Assembly: GCA_041485125.1 (NCBI GenBank) | Contig: JBGPIT010000003.1 | Location: 1 to 46,221 of the forward strand | Source of the DNA: JBGPIT01 sp041485125 | Lineage (GTDB): Bacteria; Desulfobacterota; Binatia; UTPRO1 | Direction: 5' to 3' | Length of the DNA stretch: 46,221 nt | In this document: positions 7,798 through 18,309 of the stretch, in pieces | Layout: each line of letters opens with the position of its first letter | Position numbering within the stretch: the first letter of the stretch is position 1 | The notes under the pieces: generated by a model | Told to the model about the DNA's origin: nothing | Database searches by the model: none | Seen by the model: only the letters and a program-made list of their open reading frames with translations | Program-made: the position numbers and the translations under genes

Positions 7798-9875
7798 TTG
7801 CTCGCATTCCGGCGAATGGGATCGACGCGCTTCCCGGCCACCGCCGTCGATGCCGCCGCGGCTGCCGTCACGCTCCGCACAGCGACCGAAGACGGTCCGG
7901 CGAAGGCCGGCGAGAGCGGACGCGCCGCGCTCTTCGAAACCGTCTTTCGGGATTCGCCCGACGGGATCGTCGTCGTCGACGCGATCGTCGGGACGATCAT
8001 CGAGTGCAACGGCGCGGTCCGCCAGTTCCTCGGCTACGAGCCGGAGCGCTTGCTCGGCGCGCGCTTCGATCCGCTCTTCGCGGAGGCCGCGGTCGACGAG
8101 TTGCCGCTCGTCGAGCGGGTGCGTTTGCACGGCGGCGTCTTCGAGGAGCGCGACCTGCGCCGCATCGACGGCTCGCGCTGCGCGATGCGCCTCCGCACCG
8201 CGAGCGCGCGGTGGGACGACCACCCGGTCGTCATCATCACCTTGCGCGACGTACGCGAGCGCCGCCGCGCGGAGGCGGCACGCCGATCCGCGGAGGCGAA
8301 GTACCGCCGCATCTTCGAGCAGGCGGTCGAGGGCATTTTCCAAACCACGCCCGACGGGCGGTACGTGGCCGCCAACCCGGCGCTCGCCCGCATCTACGGC
8401 TACGATTCCGCCGACGAGCTCATGGTGCAGCTGACCGACATCGCCGGGCAGCTCTACGTCGACCCGACGCGACGGACCGCGTTCCGCCGCCTGCTCGACG
8501 AGTCGGACGTCGTGCGCGATTTCGAGTCGGAGGTCTATCGCCGCGACGGCAGCGTCACCTGGATCTCGGAGAACGCCCGTGCGGTGCGTGACGCCGGCGG
8601 CACGCTGCGCAACTACGAAGGCACCGTCGTCGACGTCTCGGAGCGCAAGCACGCGGAGGAGGCGCGGCGGGCCGAGGCCGAGGTGGCGCACGCCTTGGCG
8701 CTCGCCGGACGTGAGCTGATCTCCTCGATCGACTCGCCGGCGATCTTCGACCGGCTGTGCGCACTCACCGCGGAGGTGCTGGCCTGCGATTGGACGAACG
8801 CCTGGATGTGGGACGCCAAGCAGGAGCTCTACGTCGCGGTCGCGAGCGGAGGACGTCCGCCCGACGGCGCGCGCGCGGCGCGGCTGACGATGCCGCGCGC
8901 CGGCTTTGCGGATTTGCTCCAGCGTCTCGAGCCCGACGAGATCGCGATCGTCGACGCGACTACGGCAGACGTGCTGGGATCGTCGCTCCGTACGCTGCAG
9001 CGCGACTGCTCGAGCGCGCTCTACTTCGCCGTCCGTCGCGGTGGGGTGTGCGTCGGGCGTGCTCATGGCCGCCTATCGCCGCGGTAGCGACCCGTTCAGC
9101 GCCGGCCACCAGCGCATCGCGCGCGGCCTTGCCCATCTCGCGTCGGTTGCGCTCGAGCACGCCCGCGTCCTCGAGGAGCTCGCGCGCGCGAGCCGGCTCA
9201 AGTCGGAGTTCGTCGCCACGATCTCCCACGAGCTGCGCACGCCGCTCAACATCATCATCGGCTACAACGATCTGCTGCGCGACGACTGCGGCGCGGCCCT
9301 CGATCCCGAGCAGGCGGAGATGCTGGCGCGCATCGGAGCGACCGCCCGTCAGCTCGCCGCGCTCATCAACGCGACGCTCGACTTGAGCCGCCTCGAGAGC
9401 GGCGCGCTGCGCGTCGATCTCGGCGCCGTCCCGCTAGGACCTGGTCCGCCAGCTCGAGCTCGAGACGCACGAGCTGGCGCGCGAGAAGCCGGCGGTCGCG
9501 GTCCGCTGGCGCCTCGCCGACGTCGTCGTGATCCATACCGATCCGGCGAAGCTCAAGATCATCCTGAAAAATCTGATCGACAACGCGGTGAAGTTCACGG
9601 AACGCGGCGCGGTGACGATCAGCGTCGAGCCGCGTCTCGAGGGGATCGAGTTCGCCGTCGCCGATACCGGCATCGGCATCGAGCCGCGGGCGCTGTCGTA
9701 CATATTCGAGGCGTTTCGCCAGGGCGACGCCTCGACGACCCGGCGGCACGACGGCGTCGGGCTCGGCCTTCACGTCGTGCAGCGCTTCACCGAGCTGCTC
9801 GATGGCACGGTGACCGTGACGAGCACGCCTTGTGTCGGCTCGACGTTCCGCGTCTGGCTTCCGCTCCGCACCTAG
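7798..9875 (+). pseudogene. PAS-PAS-GAF sensor histidine kinase, two frameshifts
   Basis: A cytosolic sensor kinase with no membrane segment seen. In order: PAS 1 (FRDSPDGIVVVD...), PAS 2 (FEQAVEGIFQTT...), a GAF-like domain, then HisKA with the phospho-acceptor motif ISHELRTPLN, and HATPase_c with LIDNAVKF, DTGIGI, FEAFRQGD and GVGLGL. The reading frame changes twice: near 9057 (VCVG to VLMAAYRRG, one extra base in GTCGGGCGTG) and near 9437 (VPL to DLVRQLELE, one extra base in CTAGGAC). Each shift has intact protein sequence on both sides, so either the gene decayed recently or the assembly has two single-base errors. The start TTG at 7798 lies 8 bases after GGAGG (7785-7789); ATG at 7816 is the alternative. 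No response regulator is adjacent. Its stop codon TAG sits exactly at the left end of the palindromic element. Confidence 0.85.
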
Positions 9876-10038
9876 TGTCGCGTTTCGGAAATCCCAGGCA
9901 CGGGCGGGCGTCGAGCCGCCCCGCTGGCAAGGCGCGCGACCGAGGCATAGTCGCGTGCTATGCCGCAGGGAGCGCAACGCAGCCAGCGGGGATGGATTGG
10001 CGGCCGGACGTGCCTGCGATTTCCGAGACGCGACACTA
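9873..10038. mobile_element. MITE-like palindromic element with TA at both ends
   Basis: The 30 bases 9873-9902 match the reverse complement of 10009-10038 at 28 of 30 positions (outer sequence TAGTGTCGCG / CGCGACACTA). The interior also pairs partly: CCGCTGGC near 9921 with GCCAGCGG near 9982, and GGCATAG near 9944 with CTATGCC near 9958. Both ends carry TA, as expected for duplication of a TA target by IS630/Tc1-mariner-type transposases. There is no open frame of useful size, so it would be non-autonomous. It lies between the convergent histidine kinase and recO genes, with the kinase stop codon formed at its edge. A large REP-type or structured RNA element is the alternative. Confidence 0.7.
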
Positions 10039-10064
10039 ATGTCCCGGCCCGGCCGACCGGTCGC

Positions 10065-10913
10065 CTACAGAGTGTCGAGCAGCCGCTCCGACGCGAGTGG
10101 CGTACTCAACGTCGCCGAGAGGAAGCCGCGCACGAGAATGCGCGCCTCGGCGGCGACGCCGGGCGCGAGAAAGAACTCGCTGCCGTCCGCCGTGTGCAGC
10201 GGCGTCGATTGCAGCTCGCGCAGGCGACGCAGCGTGTGCGCCGAGGCGACGTAGGTGCGGCCGTCGCCGCGGCACGCGCGGCACGACACGCCGCCGCGCG
10301 TCGGATGCGCGAAGCCCGACGCGTCGGGCGCGAGGACGACGCCGCAGCGGGTGCAGCGATCGAGGACCGCCTCGTAGCCGGTGGATCTCAGCAGTCGGAG
10401 CTCGAAGGCGCGCAAGATCCCCGGCCACGCGCCGCCGTTCACGGTCGATTCGCACACCATGCCGCCGCCATCGAGCCGTGCGCCGGCGGGATCGGCGCTC
10501 GCGGGCCGTGAGCGATCGAGCAACGCGAGGGTCTCGCGGACGAGATCGTAGATCTCGGCGCCCGCTTCCTGGCCGCGTACCAATCGGTCGGTGAGCTCGA
10601 GGACGTAGCTCGCGTGCGCGAACTTCGTCAGGTCGCGCGCGAACGTATGGTAGGCGTCGAGGAGCTCGCAGGCGTTGATGAAGGCGAGGTCGCTGCTGCC
10701 GCGCTCGCGCAATCGCACGTTCACGTGGGTGAACGGCTCGAGCACGTTGACGAAGCGGCGCTTCGAGCGTTTCGCGCCTTTCGCGATGCCGCTCAGCTTG
10801 CCGAGGTCGCGCGTCAGGAAGGTGACGATCTTGTCGGACTCGCCGAACGCGCGGGCGCGGATCACGATCGCGGGCGTGACGGTCTCCCGCGGCGGGACCA
10901 GCGAACGAGGCAC
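10065..10913 (-). CDS. recO: DNA repair protein RecO
   Basis: RecO works with RecF and RecR to load RecA on gapped DNA. The N-terminal OB-fold starts at TPAIVIRARAFGESDKIV, followed by the conserved stretch FLTRDLGKLSGIAKGAKRSK; the C-terminal half has a four-Cys zinc site (CTRC...CRAC). The start at GTG 10913 gives 282 residues, near the family length; the longer frame to 11168 would cross the grpE gene and its promoter and is rejected. GTG at 10865 is a less likely start. Upstream bases hold only a weak ribosome site. It is divergent from grpE. Confidence 0.85.
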   Translation of the reverse strand: MPRSLVPPRETVTPAIVIRARAFGESDKIVTFLTRDLGKLSGIAKGAKRSKRRFVNVLEPFTHVNVRLRERGSSDLAFINACELLDAYHTFARDLTKFAHASYVLELTDRLVRGQEAGAEIYDLVRETLALLDRSRPASADPAGARLDGGGMVCESTVNGGAWPGILRAFELRLLRSTGYEAVLDRCTRCGVVLAPDASGFAHPTRGGVSCRACRGDGRTYVASAHTLRRLRELQSTPLHTADGSEFFLAPGVAAEARILVRGFLSATLSTPLASERLLDTL

Positions 10914-10967
10914 CCTGGTCTTGTAGCGGCCGGTAGGCGGTCCCGCAACGCAAACCGGCGTGCAACC

Positions 10968-10996
10968 TTGACATCGAGATATTCGATTCTTAGCTT
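10968..10996 (+). promoter_or_regulatory. candidate sigma-70 promoter for grpE-dnaK
   Basis: A perfect -35 box TTGACA (10968-10973) is followed after 17 bases by TAGCTT (10991-10996), a weak -10. Between them lies ATCGA-gatat-TCGAT (10973-10987), a palindrome that could be an operator. The position, about 55 bp before the grpE ATG, fits. No CIRCE element (TTAGCACTC-N9-GAGTGCTAA) is seen, and a clear sigma-32 -10 box is absent. Confidence 0.5.
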
Positions 10997-11050
10997 CCCG
11001 CGGTCCCCCGGCGGGTGGCAACAATTCCAGCACTAGAGGACGTGGTGAGC

Positions 11051-11683
11051 ATGGCGAACGAGGACCCTCTGCGGCCGAGAAGAGACGCATCGGTCGAGCG
11101 CGGCGACGGCTCCGACGCGGCGAACGATCCGATGCCCGCAGGCGCGTCGGCCGCGGCCGACGCGGCACGCGCCGGCGACGACCGTACGAGCGAGGTCGAG
11201 CGCCTGCGCCAAGAGCTCGCCGATGCGAAAGATCGCGCGCTGCGCGTCCAGGCGGACATCGACAATTTCAAGAAGCGCTCGATGCGCGACAAGTCGGAGG
11301 CGCTCCGGTACGCGAACGAAGGCGTGATCAAGGCGCTGCTGCCCGTCATCGACAACCTGCAGCGGGCGGTCGACCACGCGCGCAGCTCGCGCGAGAACGA
11401 CGCGCTGGTGCAAGGGGTCGAGCTGGTGTTGCGGTCGTTCCTCGACGTCCTCGAGCGCCACGGCGTGAAGACGGTCGACGCGCACGGGACGGCCTTCGAC
11501 CCGAGCCGCCACGAGGCGATCGGCCACGTCGAGAGCAGCGAGCCGGCGAACACGGTCGTGGCCGAGCACCAGCGCGGCTATACGCTGCACGACCGGCTGC
11601 TCCGGCCGGCGATGGTGACGGTCGGCAAGGGTCCGGCCGCCACCGACGGCGGCGACGCCTCGCGTGAGCCGACCAGACATTGA
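11051..11683 (+). CDS. grpE: nucleotide exchange factor GrpE
   Basis: Releases ADP from DnaK in the DnaK-DnaJ-GrpE chaperone cycle. The 210-residue product has an acidic disordered N-terminus, a long coiled coil (about 50-105; contains VERLRQELADAKDRALRVQADIDNFKKR), and the conserved beta-rich C-terminal domain (LERHGVKTVD...FDPSRHEAI...GYTLHDRLLRPAMVTVGKG). The ATG at 11051 follows AGAGGA by ten bases; nearby GTG codons at 11042 and 11045 are less well placed. It is followed 18 bp later by dnaK, so the two are co-transcribed. Confidence 0.96.
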   Translation: MANEDPLRPRRDASVERGDGSDAANDPMPAGASAAADAARAGDDRTSEVERLRQELADAKDRALRVQADIDNFKKRSMRDKSEALRYANEGVIKALLPVIDNLQRAVDHARSSRENDALVQGVELVLRSFLDVLERHGVKTVDAHGTAFDPSRHEAIGHVESSEPANTVVAEHQRGYTLHDRLLRPAMVTVGKGPAATDGGDASREPTRH

Positions 11684-11701
11684 TCAGAGAGGGGAACATA
11701 C

Positions 11702-13657
<1,956 letters not shown>

Positions 13658-13744
13658 CCGTCGATGCACATTCGCGGTGCGGGCGCTCGATCGTAACGAT
13701 CGCCGGCGAGCGACGGCTGTCGGTGATGGGAGCGGCAACCAACG

Positions 13745-13778
13745 AAGCCGCGGCTCTCAGGGGCCGCGGCTTTTCTTT
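13745..13778 (+). terminator. rho-independent terminator after dnaK
   Basis: A perfect 10-bp GC-rich stem (AAGCCGCGGC at 13745-13754 with GCCGCGGCTT at 13763-13772) encloses an 8-base loop and runs directly into TTTTCTTT. It lies about 90 bp after the dnaK stop and about 45 bp before dnaJ, so it likely ends or attenuates grpE-dnaK transcription before dnaJ. Confidence 0.9.
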
Positions 13779-13822
13779 GTCGATGGTGCCAGCTTCCGAG
13801 TTCCGATAAGGTAAACGGCCAC

Positions 13823-14935
13823 ATGCCGCCATCGCGACGTGATTTTTACGAAGTGCTCGGCGTCGGACGCGACGCCAACGACGACGAGATCAAGCGCGCC
13901 TACCGCAAGTGCGCGCTCAAGTTCCATCCCGACCGCAACCCCGACGACAAGGAAGCCGAGGAGCGTTTCAAGGAAGCGTCGGCGGCCTATCACGTCCTCT
14001 CCGACGCCGAGCGGCGCACCAGCTACGATCGCTTCGGACATGCCGCGTTCGAGGGTCCCGGCGGCGCCGGCGGATTCGACTTCGGTGCCGGCTTCGAGGA
14101 CATCTTCAGCGGCATCTTCGGCGACTTCTTCGGCGGCGCCGCGCGTGGCCGCGGCCGCGCCCGGCGCGGTGAGGATCTCCGCTACAACCTCGACCTGACC
14201 TTCGAAGAGGCCGCCTTCGGCGCCGAGAAGACGATCTCGGTGCCGCGCATGATCGAGTGCGACGCCTGTCACGGCAAAGGCAGCCGCGGCGGCGCCGCGC
14301 CGAAGGCCTGCCAGACGTGCAAAGGCTCCGGCCAGGTGCGGTTTCAGCAGGGCTTCTTCAGCATCGCCAAGACCTGCGCGAGCTGCAGCGGCCAAGGCGC
14401 GATCATCACCGACCCGTGCACCAAGTGTCGCGGTCAGGGGGCGGTGCGAAAGACACAGAGCCTGAGCGTGAAGATTCCCGCCGGCGTCGACAGCGGCTCG
14501 CGCTTGAAGCTCCGCGGCGAAGGCGAGGCCGCACCGGGCGGCGGTGCCGCCGGCGACCTCTACGTCGTGATCCGCGTCCTCGAGCACCCGCTCTTCCGCC
14601 GCGAGGACAACGACGTCGTCTGCGACATACCGGTCAGCTTTCCGCAGGCCGCCCTCGGCACCGACATCGAGGTGCCGACGCTCGAAGGCAAGATCCGCAT
14701 GCGCGTCCCGCCCGGGACGCAGTCGGGTGCGACGTTCAAGCTCAAGGGCAAGGGCATTGCCGATCTGCGCGGCTATGGCCGTGGCGATCAGCTGGTGCGG
14801 GTGATCGTCGAAACGCCACGCAAGCTGACGAGTAAGCAACGCGAGCTCCTCGAGGAGTTCGCGCGCAGCTCGGGTGAGGAAGTGCACCCGCTCAGCCGCG
14901 GCTTCCTCGACAAGGTGAAGGAGATGTTCGGGTGA
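13823..14935 (+). CDS. dnaJ: chaperone DnaJ (Hsp40)
   Basis: Co-chaperone that delivers substrates to DnaK and stimulates its ATPase. The J domain spans 6-72 with the essential HPD at 35-37; a Gly/Phe-rich segment follows (75-115); the zinc-binding region has all four CxxCxGxG repeats (CDACHGKG, CQTCKGSG, CASCSGQG, CTKCRGQG); the C-terminal substrate-binding domains are complete to residue 370. The ribosome site is weak (AAGG about 12 bases before ATG), and the upstream terminator leaves little room for a promoter, so some read-through from dnaK is plausible. Confidence 0.98.
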   Translation: MPPSRRDFYEVLGVGRDANDDEIKRAYRKCALKFHPDRNPDDKEAEERFKEASAAYHVLSDAERRTSYDRFGHAAFEGPGGAGGFDFGAGFEDIFSGIFGDFFGGAARGRGRARRGEDLRYNLDLTFEEAAFGAEKTISVPRMIECDACHGKGSRGGAAPKACQTCKGSGQVRFQQGFFSIAKTCASCSGQGAIITDPCTKCRGQGAVRKTQSLSVKIPAGVDSGSRLKLRGEGEAAPGGGAAGDLYVVIRVLEHPLFRREDNDVVCDIPVSFPQAALGTDIEVPTLEGKIRMRVPPGTQSGATFKLKGKGIADLRGYGRGDQLVRVIVETPRKLTSKQRELLEEFARSSGEEVHPLSRGFLDKVKEMFG

Positions 14936-14956
14936 TGCGGGGTCGCCCGCGCAGGG

Positions 14957-15928
14957 ATGGCTGAAACGCTGCGTGATCGCGGCGAGCGGGCCCTCCTCGA
15001 CGAGATCTGCCGGCTTCTTCCCGCGACCGCTCGGGTTCCGCTCGGACCCGGCGACGACGCCGCGGTGCTCTCCGCGTTCCGACGTCCCGTGCTCTGCACG
15101 ATCGACGCGCAGGTCGAGCACGTCCACTTCGAACGGGCGTGGCTCGAGCCGCGTGCGCTCGGGCGGCGCGCCTTCGAGGTGAGCGCCAGCGACGTCGCGG
15201 CGATGGGCGGCCGTCCGGTCGCGGCCTTGCTGGCGATCGCGGCACGGCCCGACTTCCCCGTTTCCGATCTGCGCGCGATCATCGCTGGTGCGAGCGCGGC
15301 GGCGCGCGCCGGAGGCGCCGCCATCGCCGGCGGCAACCTGGCGGCGGCGCGCGCGCTCTCGATCACGGTGGCGGTGATCGGCGAGGCGCCGGCGCGACCG
15401 GTGCGTCGCGACGGTGCGCGCCCGGGTGATCGGCTCTTCGTCACCGGTGAGCTCGGCGGCGCCGCGCTCGGGTTGCGCCTCTTGAAGAGGCCCCGTAGCA
15501 TTCGTAACGGGGCACGCGCCGTGTGGCGTTGGCGCCACCCGGTCGCCCGCGTTCGGGCCGGTCTCGCGCTCGCACGTGGACGGCTGGCGACGGCAATGAT
15601 CGTCGTGAGCGACGGGCTGCTGATCGACCTCGGCCGGGTGTGCGAGGCGAGCGAAACCGGCGCCGTCATTCGTGCGGCGAGCCTGCCGATCGCCCCGGCG
15701 CTGCGCGCGCTGCCGGCGCGGACCGCCCGCCGACTCGCGCTCGCCGGGGGCGAGGACTACGAGTTGCTGTTCACGGTACCGCCGCGGCAGGCGGCGGCGC
15801 TCGCGGCCGCGCACGGCGCGCTCGGGTGTCGCGTGACGCACATCGGCGAGATCGTGCGCGGCGCCGGCGTGCACGTGGTCGGCGCTCGCGACGCGCGCGG
15901 TGGTCACCAGCATTTCGCTCCACGATGA
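14957..15928 (+). CDS. thiL: thiamine-monophosphate kinase
   Basis: Phosphorylates thiamine monophosphate to thiamine diphosphate, the last step of the pathway. The 323-residue product belongs to the PurM/ThiL fold: the N-terminal GDDAAV and the metal-binding SASDVAAMGG, the nucleotide-binding TGELGGAALGL, the SDGLLIDLGRV segment, and GGEDYELLF near the C-terminus. It starts 21 bp after dnaJ and its stop overlaps the next gene's start (ATGA). The rest of the thiamine genes in this window (thiS-thiG-thiE) are about 14 kb away on the other strand. Confidence 0.93.
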   Translation: MAETLRDRGERALLDEICRLLPATARVPLGPGDDAAVLSAFRRPVLCTIDAQVEHVHFERAWLEPRALGRRAFEVSASDVAAMGGRPVAALLAIAARPDFPVSDLRAIIAGASAAARAGGAAIAGGNLAAARALSITVAVIGEAPARPVRRDGARPGDRLFVTGELGGAALGLRLLKRPRSIRNGARAVWRWRHPVARVRAGLALARGRLATAMIVVSDGLLIDLGRVCEASETGAVIRAASLPIAPALRALPARTARRLALAGGEDYELLFTVPPRQAAALAAAHGALGCRVTHIGEIVRGAGVHVVGARDARGGHQHFAPR

Positions 15929-17172
15929 CGACCGTCGAGATCCTGCTGCTCCTCTGCTTCGCCGTCGCGCTCGCGGTCTGGACTGCGCTCGCCGGCGCCG
16001 AAGCGACGCTCGCGGAGGCGCGGGTGATCGCGCGGACGCCGCAGGGTCCGCGCCGGCTCGGCCGCCTCTTCGACGAGCTCCACCGGCATCCACGGCGCCT
16101 GCTCATCTCGCTCGCGCTCGGTCGTGAGCTGGCGCTGGTCGCCGCGGCGGCGCTCGGCGTCGTCGCCGGCCATCGCTATGCCGGGGTACGCGGCGCGCTC
16201 CTCGCGCTCCTCGTCACGACGCTTCTGCTGCTCGCCCTCCGCGGCGCCGCCGCCGGCTTTTCCTCCCGCCGCGTCGCGGCCGGCCGGCCGGGGATCATGC
16301 CAGCGCTGATGCTGCTGCTCGCGCCGTTCACCGCGGTCGCGGCGCTGCTCAAGCGAGTGGGGCGCCGCCTCGCGCTGCTCTTCCTCGACGAGGAGCCGAG
16401 CGGCGACAACATCTTCGGGACCGAGGAGCTCGCGGCCCTCACCGAGGGGAGCGAGGAGCTCGCGGCCTCGGAGCGGACGCTCGTCGCCAAGGTCGTGAGC
16501 TTCGGCGACCGTCCGGTGCGCCACATCATGACCCCGCGTCGCGACATCATCGCGGTGCCGGTCGACATCAGTCACGACGAGCTGCTCGCCGTGATCCGCA
16601 GCTCCGGCTGCTCGCGTATTCCGGTCTACCGCGGCGAAAAGGACGACATCATCGGCATGCTCTACGTCCGCGATCTGATCGGCACGCCGCCGCTCGACGG
16701 CAACGTCGAGTCGCGGCTGCGCCAGCCCTACGTCATACCGGCGGAGAAAACCGTCGGTGAGCTCTACCGGGAGTTCCGCACCCGCAAGGTGCACATCGCG
16801 CTCGTGCTCGACGAGTACGGCAGCCCGCTCGGGCTCGTCACCATGGAGGACATCCTCGAGGAGCTCTTCGGCGACATCCGTGACGAATTCGACGACGACG
16901 AGGAGCCGACGATCAAGCGCCGTGGGCCGAGCACGTTCGTGGTGAGCGGCCGGGTCTCGGTGAGCGTGCTGAACGCCCGCCTCAAGCTGCAGATCCCGCT
17001 CTCCGAGGACGAGACGACGATCGCCGGCGTCGTCATCGATCGCCTCGGGCGCGTGCCCGAGGCCGGCGAAAGTCTGCGCATGGACGGCTTCACCGTCACG
17101 GTCGAGAAGCTCGACGGCCCGGCAATCGAGCGCTTACGAGTCGACGTATGGCCATCGCCCTCCTCGCCATAG
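15925..17172 (+). CDS. CNNM/CorB-CorC-type membrane protein with DUF21 and CBS pair
   Basis: A 415-residue inner-membrane protein of the CorC/HlyC (CNNM) family, linked in other bacteria to magnesium/cobalt export or resistance. Three to four membrane segments lie within residues 1-145 (DUF21-like), followed by a linker, a CBS domain pair (from MTPRRDIIAVPVDI through LGLVTMEDILEELFGDI, about 210-320), and a C-terminal CorC_HlyC transporter-associated domain (about 335-410; FVVSGRVSVSVLNARL). The ATG overlaps the thiL stop by 4 bp. A longer frame starting at 15523 lies over thiL and is rejected. A second relative follows with a 25-bp overlap. Confidence 0.88.
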   Translation: MTTVEILLLLCFAVALAVWTALAGAEATLAEARVIARTPQGPRRLGRLFDELHRHPRRLLISLALGRELALVAAAALGVVAGHRYAGVRGALLALLVTTLLLLALRGAAAGFSSRRVAAGRPGIMPALMLLLAPFTAVAALLKRVGRRLALLFLDEEPSGDNIFGTEELAALTEGSEELAASERTLVAKVVSFGDRPVRHIMTPRRDIIAVPVDISHDELLAVIRSSGCSRIPVYRGEKDDIIGMLYVRDLIGTPPLDGNVESRLRQPYVIPAEKTVGELYREFRTRKVHIALVLDEYGSPLGLVTMEDILEELFGDIRDEFDDDEEPTIKRRGPSTFVVSGRVSVSVLNARLKLQIPLSEDETTIAGVVIDRLGRVPEAGESLRMDGFTVTVEKLDGPAIERLRVDVWPSPSSP

Positions 17173-18299
17173 CCGCGTTGCTGCTCGCGCTCCGCGCCGT
17201 CGCCGCCGGCGGCTCGGCCGCGGTCTACGCGCCGCTCGCGCCGCGCACCTCGGCGAGCCTGGAAGCGGGCGCGGCGGCCGCGGCCGTGGTTGCCGCGGGC
17301 ACCGCCAGTCTGGCGCTGCTCCTCACGGTCGGTTCGGCGGCCTTGCTGGTCGTGGTCCTCGCGGCGCCGCTCTTCGTCCTGGTCTTCGACTTGCTGCCGC
17401 GCGCGCTCGCGCAAGCCGACGTCGCGCTCCTGCCGCCCAAGGTGCGGACCTTCGCGCACCATTTCCTCGCCGCCGCGTGCACGCCGTTGCGCATCGTCGA
17501 GCGCGCCATGGCGCGGCTCGCCGGCGGCGCGCGCGACCACGTCGTGCCCGCGGCCGGTCAGATCCTCTCCGATCTCTTGCGTCGCGAACGCCCCGCCGAC
17601 GATTCGCTGCTCTCTTCGGGGCAGGTGATCCACCGCATCTTCGACTTCCGCGACACCCGCGTGCGCGAGGTCATGGTGCCGCTGATCCACATCTTTGCGG
17701 TGCGCGACGACGCCCGCCTCGAGGAGGTGATCGGCTGGATCCGGCGCGAGAAGGTGTCGCGCGTGCCGGTGTTTCACGAGCGCATGTACAACATCGTCGG
17801 CATCGTCCACAGTCTCGACGTGCTGGGCGTGCCGCCCGACCAGCCGGTCGCGAGCGTGATGCGGCCGCCGCTCTACGTGCCCGAGAACAAGCTCGCGCAG
17901 CACCAGCTCCGCTTGATGCAACGGCGCGGGATCAACATGGCCGTCGTGGTCGACGAGCACGGCGGCGCGGTCGGCATCGTGACCGTCGAGGACCTGCTCG
18001 AGGAGATCGTCGGCGAGATCGAGGACGAGTACGACCAGCGCGAGGTCTTGTACGAGACGCTCGCGGACGGCGCGGTGCGGGTGCAAGGCGGGATGGAGAT
18101 CGCGCGCCTGAACGAGATCTTCCCGTGGCGGCTCCCGACCGGCGACTACGAGACCATCGCCGGTCTGGTGATCACCCAACTGGAGCGCATTCCCCGCGCC
18201 GGCCAGCGCCTGCGACTGCCGAACGTGACGATCGAGGTGGCCCGCGCCGATCAGCGCGCGGTGCGCGAGGTGATTGTGCACCCCGTCAGCGAGGGATAG
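17148..18299 (+). CDS. second CorC/CNNM-like CBS membrane protein
   Basis: A 383-residue relative of the preceding gene: hydrophobic N-terminal segments (about 1-95), a linker, a CBS pair (REVMVPLIHIFAVRDDA... through GIVTVEDLLEEIVGEIEDEYD, about 175-300) and a CorC_HlyC-type C-terminal domain (VQGGMEIARLNEIFPW...). Starts at ATG 17148, overlapping the upstream gene by 25 bp. The two proteins share order and motifs but are clearly diverged, so they may form a hetero-oligomer. Function in metal or osmotic transport is inferred from the family only. Confidence 0.86.
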   Translation: MAIALLAIAALLLALRAVAAGGSAAVYAPLAPRTSASLEAGAAAAAVVAAGTASLALLLTVGSAALLVVVLAAPLFVLVFDLLPRALAQADVALLPPKVRTFAHHFLAAACTPLRIVERAMARLAGGARDHVVPAAGQILSDLLRRERPADDSLLSSGQVIHRIFDFRDTRVREVMVPLIHIFAVRDDARLEEVIGWIRREKVSRVPVFHERMYNIVGIVHSLDVLGVPPDQPVASVMRPPLYVPENKLAQHQLRLMQRRGINMAVVVDEHGGAVGIVTVEDLLEEIVGEIEDEYDQREVLYETLADGAVRVQGGMEIARLNEIFPWRLPTGDYETIAGLVITQLERIPRAGQRLRLPNVTIEVARADQRAVREVIVHPVSEG

Positions 18300-18309
18300 C
18301 GTCGCCCTC

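Noticed and set aside
9087..9528. Treating the kinase halves as separate genes or as programmed frameshifting
   Set aside because: Each frame alone lacks either input or catalytic parts, and no slippery heptamer or stimulatory structure was seen; decay or sequence error is simpler.
10914..11050. CIRCE heat-shock operator before grpE
   Set aside because: No TTAGCACTC-N9-GAGTGCTAA inverted repeat is present.
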